Positions 47,532-56,842 of a stretch of DNA of 64,000 nt are shown here, in pieces. Source of the DNA: Cladophialophora immunda (taxonomy: Eukaryota; Ascomycota; Eurotiomycetes; Chaetothyriales; Herpotrichiellaceae). The notes under the pieces were generated by a model, which did not search any database, was not told the DNA's origin, and saw only the letters and a program-made list of their open reading frames with translations. The translations under genes and the position numbers were made by a program. The stretch lies in NCBI RefSeq assembly GCF_000835495.1, contig NW_015622544.1:267704-331703 (forward strand), read 5' to 3'. Position 1 is the first letter of the stretch, and every line of letters starts with the position of its first letter.

Positions 47532-48498
47532 ATGTCGTCGAGGTCGCTGGATATACGTGATGGTTCGGACGCGGAGCAACTGTCCAACCGCAGGGTGGTT
47601 TCAGCTCTCGTTGAGCCCAAGGACCAAAGTGCCGGCTCTCGGAGGAGCAGCGCAGTGAACGTGGGCGTCCAGGAACAGCGAGCTGAGAAGAAATCCAGAG
47701 TGACGTTCGGTGTCCTCAGGCCGCCGCCGGGGAAGTGGCTGGTCGAAATGATCGTGGAGCTCGCTGCGCTCATCGCGGCAGTGGCCTTTGGCGCCTACGC
47801 CGTCAAATCCGTAACTCTCTCGAACCGGGGCAACACATACAGCAGCCGGGCTCTGCAGCAAGCCTTGACGTCGAACCAGCTGACCCTGCTCACAATATGC
47901 CTTGGTAGTCTGGGGGCGGATCGGTTGAGTGAGAGCTCTGTCAAGAAACAACGCAAATAAACCCGTCATGGGCCACACGGCGCTGACAATATCCCCTCGG
48001 CAGTCTGACAAGATTGCGTCCGTCTGCTCGAGGGTGCTCGAGGAGGCTGTGACGGTAGTCCCTAGCGCAGCTTCGATGCTCTTCTCTCCTCTGCCCTTTG
48101 CCACTCCGACGACGACGACCAGTCCGACGACAATGTTTTCATCCAGTCAGACGACAGCGTTTTCATTCACTTCGACGATAACTTTTTCATCCAGTCCGAC
48201 GTCCCTTCCTCCGCCATCCACATCCCCAGTTGTATCCAGCTCCACGTCTGCCCCGTCAACCGCAATCATTGCAGGTGCCACCGTGGGCGGTTTCGTCGGC
48301 TTGATCTTGCTGGCGGGCAGTGTCTGGGCATGCGCCGTTTCGCGACGGAGATCGAGAGCGTCCCCACCGGGGTTGTCGCTGCAAGAGTATGAAGCAACAA
48401 GCCTCAAACGTCGCATGTTGTCTCGCAGCTTCGAACGAGCGGCGACTGGCTTCAGAGAGATTTTTGTCGACTCCAGAGTCACAAACTGGGAGGAGTGA
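47532..48498 (+). CDS. Ser/Thr-rich membrane protein of unknown function, probably two exons
   Basis: A frame from ATG 47532 encodes a hydrophilic start, a membrane helix WLVEMIVELAALIAAVAFGA at about residue 73 and LTLLTICLG. A frame from 48004 encodes SDKIASVCSRVLEEAVTVV, then about 50 residues almost entirely Ser, Thr and Pro (a mucin-like stalk), then TAIIAGATVGGFVGLILLAG, a single membrane helix, then a basic SRRRSR stop-transfer and tail. They join in frame by an intron 47940-48003 with a weak GTCAAG donor, a GCTGAC branch-like site and CGGCAG acceptor, giving 300 residues. The architecture resembles fungal wall-stress sensor-like or uncharacterised surface proteins. The linkage of the two exons is inference; they could be separate genes. 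Confidence 0.5.
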
Positions 48499-48834
48499 TT
48501 CTTAACAAACGAGCAACCATCAAGACAACTTGGGTATGGTAGTTGGCATGGCGATCGAAGGAAGATTATGGCACAAAGGCTGGATAAAATACTCGATTGT
48601 GATGGCTTCATTTGGGCATTTAGACGGAGGGAACGTACCATGTGGAAGAAATGCCGGTAATCCACGATGTGTCCCTTTTCCCCTTTGCAGACTCACTCAA
48701 GAACGTTATAAACCAAGCCACACTTCCGCGAGAGGTGGTCAGCAGTCCCAAGTGCTCGCGGCATCGGTAAGGGTTCGCCGGTGCCAGTTGACTCCATGAC
48801 CCTTTTTCCCCATGGCCAGCCGGTCCGCGGCAGA
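48499..48834. other. Short intergenic region between convergent genes
   Basis: About 335 bp holding two 3' ends. Nothing recognised. Confidence 0.5.
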
Positions 48835-50160
48835 TCACAGCTGGAACTTCGTCCTCTTCTTCTCCATCTTGGCCTTCCATTCCCAATCCTGGCCACTTGC
48901 TCTCTGGATCCCCTTATCTACCCTCCTCAATTTGAGGGTCATTCGCGGCCCTAGTTCCTGCAATCCAGCTCGGATACCTTCTGTGCCTCTCATCTCTTTT
49001 CCATCGGCGCCAACTACGGATCTTTCTGTTTCCCGCTTCGCGCGGAAGATGTACCGGTGTCGCCGCAGGAAGATGTAGTCACGCTGGTTGTGCAGCGTCA
49101 GAACCTGCCGGCCCTGTAGCTCTGGAGTAGCGGGAAAAAGAGAGCGGAAGAGGTGAGCAGTCACCAGGCCGAGCGGAGTCGTAAAGTTGTTCAAAATCAG
49201 TTCAGGAACGTGGTCTGTAGGACGACCGTGGCCAGGAATCTGCTTGCCCGAATACCAATTTGAGATGGTGAAGTGGAATGTTGGCCCCACGGGTAGATGC
49301 ACAACGGTCATTCCAGAGGGCTTCTTTTGATTCTCTTCGAGGACAATGACGGACGTGTATCCGTGCTTGGCTGCAAAGGCTGAGATCTCGCGCACGGAGA
49401 ATTTGTACCCATACCGATGGGAAGAGCGGCGGATATATTTTGAGTTGGGAAATAAGGTCGTGAGGATGGTAGCTTCATTGTGTAAGGTCGAGTTTATCGA
49501 TGTGGTGATCAAAATTTTAGGCGGAGGAGGAGGGGGCGAGTCTGGGGACAAAAAGAGAGTCGGGAATTTTGCGGCGAGGGCGGCGGGCGCAAGGGAGAGG
49601 TTGGTTGAGGTTGTTGAACGGGTTGGTGAAGTTGCGCGATCTTTTAGACAGGACGTTGAGGAGTTGAGTTGATATTTCGAGGGCAGAGGGTCTTGAGTAT
49701 CTTCGTCCAAATCTGCAGGCTCGAGATCATTTTCGTCGCTGTCGCTCTCGTCATCGCTGCTTTCCTCAAGCATAGAGTCATGATCGTCATCGTCCTCTTC
49801 AAGCTCCGCGACGTCCTCCCCAGCATAGCCATCCTGCTGCAATTCCTGTTCCTCGGCCAACTTCCTTCTCTTTAGCCTTTCTACGTCGTAGACCATGCCC
49901 AGGCCACCGTCTTCAGGCTCATCCGCAATTTCATCGTAGACCCGTTTCTTGTCCAGCGTAACAGGGACATTGCGCCGTAACCGTTCTTCCCGCAGTCTCG
50001 GGTTCTTCGCCTCCTCCTTTTTGCGACTGAACCTTTCGGCTCGTTTCAATGCATCTCGCGCACGTTTCTGTTTGACGTGGAGATCCTGTCTTCGCTGTTT
50101 GTTCGAAGTTTTAAAGGGGAGTGCGGCCTTGTCGGAGAGTCTCGTGGTCCGAGAGGGCAT
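48835..50160 (-). CDS. RPF1: Ribosome production factor 1 (Rpf1), Brix domain
   Basis: A single-exon protein of 441 residues. The N-terminus is basic (KQKRARDALKRAERFSRKKE), followed by an acidic stretch of Asp and Glu, then the Brix domain from about residue 205: PPPPKILITTSINSTLHNEA, LFPNSKYIRRSSHRYGYKFS, the GPTFHFTISNWYSGKQIPGHG block and FLRRHRYIFR. The end GPRMTLKLRRVDKGIQ is the RNA-binding tail typical of the family. Rpf1 works in the nucleolus in 27S pre-rRNA processing for the 60S subunit. The start ATG at 50158-50160 (MPSRTTRL) follows several upstream in-frame codons that lack a family match. Confidence 0.93.
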   Translation of the reverse strand: MPSRTTRLSDKAALPFKTSNKQRRQDLHVKQKRARDALKRAERFSRKKEEAKNPRLREERLRRNVPVTLDKKRVYDEIADEPEDGGLGMVYDVERLKRRKLAEEQELQQDGYAGEDVAELEEDDDDHDSMLEESSDDESDSDENDLEPADLDEDTQDPLPSKYQLNSSTSCLKDRATSPTRSTTSTNLSLAPAALAAKFPTLFLSPDSPPPPPPKILITTSINSTLHNEATILTTLFPNSKYIRRSSHRYGYKFSVREISAFAAKHGYTSVIVLEENQKKPSGMTVVHLPVGPTFHFTISNWYSGKQIPGHGRPTDHVPELILNNFTTPLGLVTAHLFRSLFPATPELQGRQVLTLHNQRDYIFLRRHRYIFRAKRETERSVVGADGKEMRGTEGIRAGLQELGPRMTLKLRRVDKGIQRASGQDWEWKAKMEKKRTKFQL

Positions 50161-50543
50161 TTTGAGAAGGTACGAACGGCTATCGTGTGCGATACATGTG
50201 TCAAGCTGGGCCTCAGAGTGTGTGTTGGATGGGGAGGTTGATGTGCTTCTGCGACGATCAGAAAAAAGTTGTGCGGAGAAATGAGAATCTCCGAATGCAG
50301 CAAGGCTGAATGTGTGGCTGTGGCTCTGTGTGTGGCTGCACGAGGCTGGCTCCTTCGTGAATGCTCTGAGGAGAAAGTGGCTCGCTACTCGCCCCCTGGA
50401 GCGCAGCCCGAGATTATTACTCTGTGTCATTTTCTATTTGTGAGTCCTACTCAACTCTCGAGTCACTCATACGCAGCAACTCCTGTGTATATCTACCCAG
50501 GGGCTTCTGTCTCAATCCCTTCTCTTCTTTCTTCCTTGGTTCT
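50161..50543. promoter_or_regulatory. Shared divergent promoter of RPF1 and GRS1
   Basis: Only about 380 bp separate the RPF1 start and the first GRS1 start, so both genes use one control region. Coupling of a ribosome-biogenesis gene and a tRNA synthetase gene is plausible. No specific motif is asserted. Confidence 0.5.
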
Positions 50544-52637
50544 ATGCGTGCTTTGGCTTGCTTCTCTAGAGCCACTTCTCTTCAGCCTTGCCACTTTGTG
50601 CGACATTTCACATCTGCCACTTTTGTCAGAGCAAAATTCCAGCCGCCCAAACTAGACCTCAAGATGGCAGAGAGCACGACCAAGACTGGCCAGCCACTAG
50701 ATCGCGTGGTTCTAGAATCTGTTCTACGCCGACGACTCTTCTACACGCCCTCATTCGAAATCTACGGCGGAGAGCGCGGGCTTTTTGACTACGGACCACC
50801 AGGATGCGCCCTGCAAGCCAACGTCGTCGATCTTTGGCGGAAACACTTCGTCCTGGAAGAAGACATGCTGGAGGTTGACTGTACCATGCTTACTCCAGAG
50901 GCAATCCTCAAGACCAGTGGACATGTCGACAAATTTGCAGATTGGATGTGCAAAGATCCAAAGAGTGGGGAAATCTTCCGTGCAGACCATTTGGTGGAGC
51001 AGGTCCTCGAGGCGAGGCTGAAAGCCGACAAAGACGCACGCGGTCAAGCGGTCGAAGTTGACGAGGCGAAAGAGGCCAAAAAGAAGAAGAAGGTCAAGGA
51101 CACAAAGATTGAGAAGCTTGACGATGCCCTCGTCCAAGAGTATGAGGAGACCCTGGCAAAGATTGACAATTATGGAGGAGATGAGCTTGCCGAATTGATC
51201 AAGAAATACAACATCAAAGGTCCTACTACTGGAGCAGAACTGGAGCCACCGAGAGCTTTCAACCTCATGTTCCAAACCCAGATCGGACCCAGCGCCGACA
51301 AACCCAACGGATATCTTCGTCCAGAAACGGCTCAAGGACAGTTCCTGAACTTCCAGAAGCTCCTCGAATTCAACCAGCAATCGATGCCCTTTGCGTCTGC
51401 TTCCATCGGAAAGTCCTTCCGAAACGAAATCTCCCCACGCTCCGGGCTTCTGCGTGTCCGCGAGTTCTTGATGGCCGAAATCGAGCATTTTGTGGATCCC
51501 GAAGGTGGGAAGAAGCACCCTCGCTTCGAAGATGTCAAAGACACAAAGTTATCTCTCCTGAACAGAAAGACCCAACTCGGGGGAAGCACAAAAACCGACG
51601 TGGTGACTATTGGGGACGCTGTGGCTTCTGGACTGGTAGATAACGAGACTCTTGGCTACTTCCTCGTCAGGATACAGGACTTTTTGCTTAAGCTCGGGAT
51701 TGACCAGACCAAGTTGAGGTTCAGACAACACATGGCCAATGAAATGGCTCATTATGCTGCTGACTGTTGGGACGCTGAACTCTTCACCACATACGGCTGG
51801 ATTGAATGCGTTGGGTGTGCCGACCGAAGCGCCTACGATCTGACTGTCCACAAGGAAAAGACTGGAGCACCTCTCGTTGTGCGCGAAACTCGAGCCCAAC
51901 CGCTGGTAGTCGAGGAGTATGAAGTTGACCTGGAACGCAAGAAGCTTGGACCTAAATTCCGCAAGGATGCAAAGGCCGTCGAAGCCGCCGTGGATGCACT
52001 TTCCCAGGATCTGCGCGAAAAGCTTGCGTTAGAGTTGGAGAAGTCTGGGAAAATTGAGATCGACACACCTGGTGTCGGAAGTGGACGAACGGAGCTTGAC
52101 AAAGATCTGATCAAGATTGAAAAGAGGAAACGAACAGAACATGTCCGCGAATACACCCCGAACGTCATCGAGCCATCCTTTGGTATTGGGCGAATTCTCT
52201 ACAGTCTCATGGAACACGTCTTCTGGGTCCGCGAAGGGGATTCTGCTCGTGGAGTATTGTCCTTCCCCCCTATGGTGGCTCCCACCAAAGTCCTCCTTGT
52301 CCCGCTCTCTGGCCACGCGGATTTCAAACCCTTCATCAAGAAATTGACCGCTCGTCTCCGCCGAATCGGAGTCGCCAATAAAGTCGACGACTCCTCTGCA
52401 AGCATTGGCAAGAGGTACGCTCGTAACGATGAGTTGGGGACACCGTTTGGGATCACGATTGATTTCCAGACGGTCAAAGATGGGTCGTTGACGCTGAGAG
52501 AGAGAGATTCCACGAAGCAAGTGAGGGCGAGCGAGGATGAGATCATCGCTGCGGTCAAGGCTTTGGTTGATGGGGAGGAGACCTGGGAAGATGTCGTCAA
52601 GAGGTTGCCTGCCTTTGAAGGGCAAGAAGTGGAGTGA
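50544..52637 (+). CDS. GRS1: Glycyl-tRNA synthetase, dual start for mitochondrion and cytosol
   Basis: A class II synthetase that charges tRNA-Gly. From ATG 50664 (MAESTTKTGQ) it has 657 residues, from ATG 50544 it has 697. The extra 40 residues read MRALACFSRATSLQ and then HFVRHFTSATFVRAKFQ: no acidic residue, many Arg/Ser/Thr, an obvious mitochondrial presequence. This suggests one gene making both enzymes by alternative starts. Motifs: GGERGLFDYGPPGCALQ early, motif 2 FRNEISPRSGLLRVREF at about 330, motif 3 IEPSFGIGRILYSL, and an anticodon-binding domain ending FGITIDFQTVKDGSLTLRERD. The family block with KKHPRF is present. Single exon. Confidence 0.95.
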   Translation: MRALACFSRATSLQPCHFVRHFTSATFVRAKFQPPKLDLKMAESTTKTGQPLDRVVLESVLRRRLFYTPSFEIYGGERGLFDYGPPGCALQANVVDLWRKHFVLEEDMLEVDCTMLTPEAILKTSGHVDKFADWMCKDPKSGEIFRADHLVEQVLEARLKADKDARGQAVEVDEAKEAKKKKKVKDTKIEKLDDALVQEYEETLAKIDNYGGDELAELIKKYNIKGPTTGAELEPPRAFNLMFQTQIGPSADKPNGYLRPETAQGQFLNFQKLLEFNQQSMPFASASIGKSFRNEISPRSGLLRVREFLMAEIEHFVDPEGGKKHPRFEDVKDTKLSLLNRKTQLGGSTKTDVVTIGDAVASGLVDNETLGYFLVRIQDFLLKLGIDQTKLRFRQHMANEMAHYAADCWDAELFTTYGWIECVGCADRSAYDLTVHKEKTGAPLVVRETRAQPLVVEEYEVDLERKKLGPKFRKDAKAVEAAVDALSQDLREKLALELEKSGKIEIDTPGVGSGRTELDKDLIKIEKRKRTEHVREYTPNVIEPSFGIGRILYSLMEHVFWVREGDSARGVLSFPPMVAPTKVLLVPLSGHADFKPFIKKLTARLRRIGVANKVDDSSASIGKRYARNDELGTPFGITIDFQTVKDGSLTLRERDSTKQVRASEDEIIAAVKALVDGEETWEDVVKRLPAFEGQEVE

Positions 52638-53010
52638 GTGAATGAACTGAGAGAAGGAGAAGGAAGTGACCAAGCAACGGCAGGGAGAAGTGCCCTAGCT
52701 GCGTGAGATATTGTGTCCGTGTTTCTTGAGATACCCCTGGGACCTTTGATGGTGCCATCTTTGATTTCCTGCCAGAAAACTAGATAGCACCTCGGAGATG
52801 GTGGCCAAAGCACCGTGGCGGGAAATGCTAGGCCATGGACTCCAACTTACGTGTATGAATGAGAAAATGTAAGAAGATGAAGCCATGTATCCCCAACCAG
52901 GAATTTGGCTTTGGTTATTCTGCGTTTCTTCCGTCCTAGACCATCCCCGAGTTCAGATGACGGTGTTTCTACGGTCTTCACCTGGAGAAGAGGGCATTGG
53001 GCGGCGCGAA
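52638..53010. other. Intergenic region between convergent genes
   Basis: About 370 bp holding the 3' ends of GRS1 and the monooxygenase gene. Nothing recognised. Confidence 0.5.
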
Positions 53011-54478
53011 TTACCCCTGTGTGGGAAATCCATCGTCTTTTTCCTGCATAGCCGTCCGCATATCCGTCCTCCAGTCCTCGAAATACGGCCTCACCATCTC
53101 CACCGCCTTCTTGGGCGTCATGTGGTTCAGATCTCTCAGAAACCAGTCGTCCTCCGCCGCCGTTTCCGCGGGATTCGAGTGGACGCGGAGTTTGTTCTGC
53201 GTCGACGTGGGATCCACGAAGAACTGGAAGACCTTGCGGCGCGAGTCGGAGTAGGTGTTGAGGGTCTGGGCGGCGGGGAACGAGTCCTTCATGATCATGA
53301 TCAGGGCCTCGGCGCAGGCGTCAGCGTCGAGCATGCCGGTGTTGAGACCAAGTGCGCCAAAGGGCTGAGAAGAAGGGAAAAAGTCAAGGTCAGCCCACCT
53401 GCGTGTGAAAGGGAGTCTTGGAGGCACAACTCACATGGTTGCAATGTGCAGCATCTCCGGCGAGTAGCACGTTCCCCTTCCTCATCGTCGGCACAAGCCT
53501 CTGATGCGTCCTATACACCGACCTCGCCACAATTTCCACGTCCAGCGGCCTCGCTCCGGGCATGCAACGTGCGTAATGTGCGTAGATGACCTCGTCCGTC
53601 AGCAACTCCTCGTCAGAGCACTTCACCAGTGCCGGGTCCGCCGCCAATGTCCACCTCCAGAGTGTTTTCTTACCCATCACGGGTTCTTCGAGAGGAGTTG
53701 AGATGCTGAAGTGTGTCGGGTGCATGACGAAATGCGTATGCATGGGCGTTTCCTCGACGTTGCGGACCATCACGTTGGTGGCGATAAGCCGTTCAGGCCA
53801 GGTGTGGCCCGGGTAAGGGAGGCCAAGAGCTTTGCGAGCTGCGGAGTGGGCGCCGTCTGCGGCGACCGCGTACTTTGCTCGATATTCTCGTTCCGCCCCA
53901 GTGCCAGGGTCGTGCGTGAGGACCGTGACGCCGCTGTCGTCGTTGTTCAATATGCGTGCCAGTTCGTTGTTGAAATGGATCTGAACATGACCCGTCTTCA
54001 GCGCCTCGCGCAGGAACAAGCGATTGAGTTGCGCTTGAGGCAGATTCAGCAGACCGGCGCCCGGTTCCGTGAGAGGGTCATTAGGGGCGCAGAAGGGCAG
54101 ATTTGCAATGATATCGCCAAACAACTTGCCACCTCGGCCTTCGCCGTCGTCCTTGGGCGGCTTGCGGAAACAGAGTCCACGAGTCATGAACCCTTCTTCT
54201 CTGATCAACCTGTATATACCGATGTCGTCCAGTATGTGGTGCACAGCGCCGAAGTAGCCGCATGCACGCGGAGCGTTGCTTGTCTCAGGAAGTCTCTCGA
54301 TGATATCGACATCGATCCCTGCTTGACCTAGCTTGAGAGCCGTGAGGCAGCCGACCGCGCCCCCGCCGATAATGAGAACGTGCTTTGGAGATCCAGCAGT
54401 CCGGCCATTAACAATGTCGGTGCCTGGCTCGAGTGGCCCAGTGCCGTTGGTTCCCAGCTCATCCGGTCCAGTCGCCAT
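53011..54478 (-). CDS. FAD-dependent aromatic-ring hydroxylase-type monooxygenase
   Basis: Exons complement 53435-54478 and 53011-53364 (intron 70 bp, GTGAGT..CTCAG) encode 465 residues. Three FAD motifs are present: the dinucleotide-binding fold VLIIGGGAVGCLTALKLGQA near residue 34, the DG motif YAVAADGAHSAARKAL and the GD motif VLLAGDAAHCNHPFGALGLN that spans the splice. This is the p-hydroxybenzoate hydroxylase fold of NAD(P)H-dependent monooxygenases acting on phenols and in secondary metabolism. The protein is shorter than phenol hydroxylases (over 600) because it lacks a C-terminal thioredoxin-like domain. Substrate unknown. No neighbouring biosynthetic genes suggest a cluster. Splicing is necessary: without it the GD motif is cut. 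Confidence 0.87.
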
Positions 54479-55194
54479 TGTGTTTCGGAGTACCAATGTT
54501 GCTGATGCTTATTATAGTTTCAATGGACAAAGACGGGGAGACAGGCAGCGTGGACATGATTGCGAAGAACACATATATAGCTGTATTCGACACGACGTGG
54601 GGAATACCATCAGGCCAGCACAAACTCGGACAGTAGGGCTGGCCGTAAGGCAGTCGATTGGCGAACTATTCGCAGGTCTCTCGTTTGAAAATGCGTACAG
54701 CCATGAGCGGGACATGTCGATACGACCCTTGTATTGGCCTCACTCAGAATGCGGCTCACTGGACGCCTAATGCTGGTGTCCAACCGATGTAGATCCGGGA
54801 TTGTCGAATGGAATGAAACTCTGGGGTCGGCCTGAGCGAGATGACAGCTGACTACCGACATGGTCTCGCCGTGTGATATCGCCGTCTCATGCAACAGTCG
54901 CGGTCGTATTGGAGGCGCTCGTGTCGTGGTATGTATTAGATAGGAAAAGGAGACTTCGCGGGGAATGCGGCGAGGCTGAGATGTTTTGGGGCTGCGGTGG
55001 CTCTGATTGGCGGAAGCGGAGCCTTTTGCGTATTTACTCTTGGCCGCTTTCGCACGGGATCCCGCTGCTGTTTGAAACCTCGGCGTATTACCACCTCGCG
55101 GAACCTGGCAATCAGGAGAAACAAACACTTCAGACGTCCTTCGGCTCATCTCCTGCTACGGGCGACCAGGTGTCCGCCAGCTTATTTTGTTAAA
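54479..55194. other. Divergent intergenic region
   Basis: About 715 bp between two divergent starts. No gene recognised; the frames that cover it have no ATG of note. Confidence 0.5.
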
Positions 55195-56271
55195 ATGGCC
55201 CCTTCTTCGCACGACACGGCCGACCTCTCGCCCAACTCGTCGTCCTTCCTATCCTCAACCTCCCATCCAGTCACCGCAGGTTCGGTGCGAAGAAATCTAT
55301 TTTCTGCACATCTATCACGACGCCCAGCCTCGGGGGCGCAATCGCAATCACAGTCCAACAGTCAAGCTCGACGGCACGAATCACAGTCACAAACCCAGGG
55401 GCAGCAGCAGTACGGGAGTAACCTCCCGCGTTTACGAGGCCACCAACGCTCAGTATCCACGCCGTCGCTCTCCCCCTCCCCGCCACGGTCGTCTCCTTTT
55501 CACGATCCCGCTAATAACGGCACCAGCTCTGCTTTTGTCCCACCTCCAATACCGCAGCTGTCACCTCCTCACCGCGCGGCGCTAGTGGATGGCTACGATC
55601 CTACAATTTCTCCCCATAGGCCGCTCAGTCCTCGATCCTCCGCTTCCCTCTTCCCTAATCAATCGATCGTTGCATTGAATCCGCTCACAGGGCGTCCGGT
55701 GCTGCCCAAGCTCCCCGTGCTGCCTGGCAGACTGAGACTGACGGACTCGGACGACGGGCTCGGAGAAGAGCAGGGGGGCGACGGAGGAGACGAGGAGGAC
55801 GCCGAGGAGCTAGGTAACGCGCAGGATCACGGTTTCTCCGAGGACGACTTCCACAACCCGGCTGTCCAATCCGACACCAGACGCACGGGACGCCGGGGAG
55901 CGCAACGTCACGTCGCCTATGACGACTACCCGTCCCACATTTCAAGAGCGGACCACGAGCATGCCGCGGTGATGGCGGCGGCCGCCGCCGCCGCCGAGGC
56001 CGAGGCGGACGAAGAACGACGAGATCGCGAACGCATCGAGCGGCTGTTGCGCGAGATGATGGCAAGACAACGCGCGCGAGCCAAAGGAAAAGTCTCGACT
56101 TCGACTGCCGTTGATGAGGACGAGGAGGCTGAGAAAGACGAGTTGATGGGGTTAATCATGGGCAGTTTACGCAGGGAGGTGGCCAGGGCGGAGGAAGAAG
56201 CCTGGATGTTCGGCGAGTCCTTGGGCATGGGAGCGATGGCAGGGCGGGACGAGGTGGGCGTGTACGATTAA
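55195..56271 (+). CDS. Low-complexity acidic protein of unknown function
   Basis: A single-exon protein of 358 residues from ATG 55195 (MAPSSHDTADLSP). The N-terminal half is rich in Ser, Pro, Gln and Arg (several SQSQSQ stretches and SVSTPSLSPSP); a short central element LTGRPVLPKLPVLPGRLRL stands out; then an acidic run; then alanine-rich VMAAAAAAAEAEADEERRD leading into a charged helix with RERIERLLREMMARQR; the end reads DELMGLIMGSLRREVARAEE and EEAWMFGESLG. The helix pattern could be a coiled coil. I do not recognise the family, and no function is assigned. The frame continues upstream without an ATG. Confidence 0.6.
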   Translation: MAPSSHDTADLSPNSSSFLSSTSHPVTAGSVRRNLFSAHLSRRPASGAQSQSQSNSQARRHESQSQTQGQQQYGSNLPRLRGHQRSVSTPSLSPSPPRSSPFHDPANNGTSSAFVPPPIPQLSPPHRAALVDGYDPTISPHRPLSPRSSASLFPNQSIVALNPLTGRPVLPKLPVLPGRLRLTDSDDGLGEEQGGDGGDEEDAEELGNAQDHGFSEDDFHNPAVQSDTRRTGRRGAQRHVAYDDYPSHISRADHEHAAVMAAAAAAAEAEADEERRDRERIERLLREMMARQRARAKGKVSTSTAVDEDEEAEKDELMGLIMGSLRREVARAEEEAWMFGESLGMGAMAGRDEVGVYD

Positions 56272-56842
56272 AGAGAAATTCTGTGGCATTTACAAAATCG
56301 CGAGTTTGACGCCCCTCGTTTTCCCTTTGTTCTTACGCACCATGTATATTACAGCGTGGAAGTACTCTTTTATGAGGGGCGCGTTTTCATCATTATCACC
56401 ACGATCAGGTCTGGCGTCTGGAGTCTGGAGTCCAGAGGCCCAGCCACAAAGGGACGAAAGAGGTGCTGTGGGAAAAGCGAGAGACTGTTTTGCGGCATTA
56501 CGAGATCCACGATTCCATGAGCGGGTATGAAGCCTGTACCAAACACAATGGCACTGATACCGGAAGTCACGCGCATCCGCACCTGTAATGTTTGTCCGGT
56601 TGGACGGGTGGCCGGGGGCGGGGGCGGGGGCGGGGCGGAGTGGAGAGGAGACGAAGCGTGGCATCCAACGGTGGTCCATTTCTGTATCTGTATCCTAGTC
56701 ACCAATCGGACGTGTAGAAACCTCTCCTTGATAATATCAACCCAGAATGCGCCGTGAGGCTGCTTGCGGTCTCCGTAATCACGACTACCATCGCTACCCG
56801 CGCACCCATCCTCTACCCCTAAAGGGACATCAACACAGAGTT
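56272..56842. other. Convergent intergenic region with a G-quadruplex-like run
   Basis: About 570 bp between two stops. At 56614-56635 the plus strand has four G runs (5, 5, 5 and 4) separated by single C bases. Nothing else recognised. Confidence 0.5.
56614..56635 (+). promoter_or_regulatory. Putative G-quadruplex motif
   Basis: Four consecutive G runs with one-base loops fit the canonical G4 pattern with very short loops, which generally gives stable structures. It sits between convergent 3' ends (the unknown gene at 55195-56271 and GET4), so it could affect transcription ending. This is sequence only; folding and role are untested. Confidence 0.5.

Noticed and set aside
50424..50543. Further upstream start of glycyl-tRNA synthetase
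   Set aside because: The frame opens at GTG; the first ATG is 50544, which already gives a good presequence.
54997..55194. N-terminal extension of the gene at 55195
   Set aside because: The extension begins at GTG and has no ATG; the ATG at 55195 is the first in frame.
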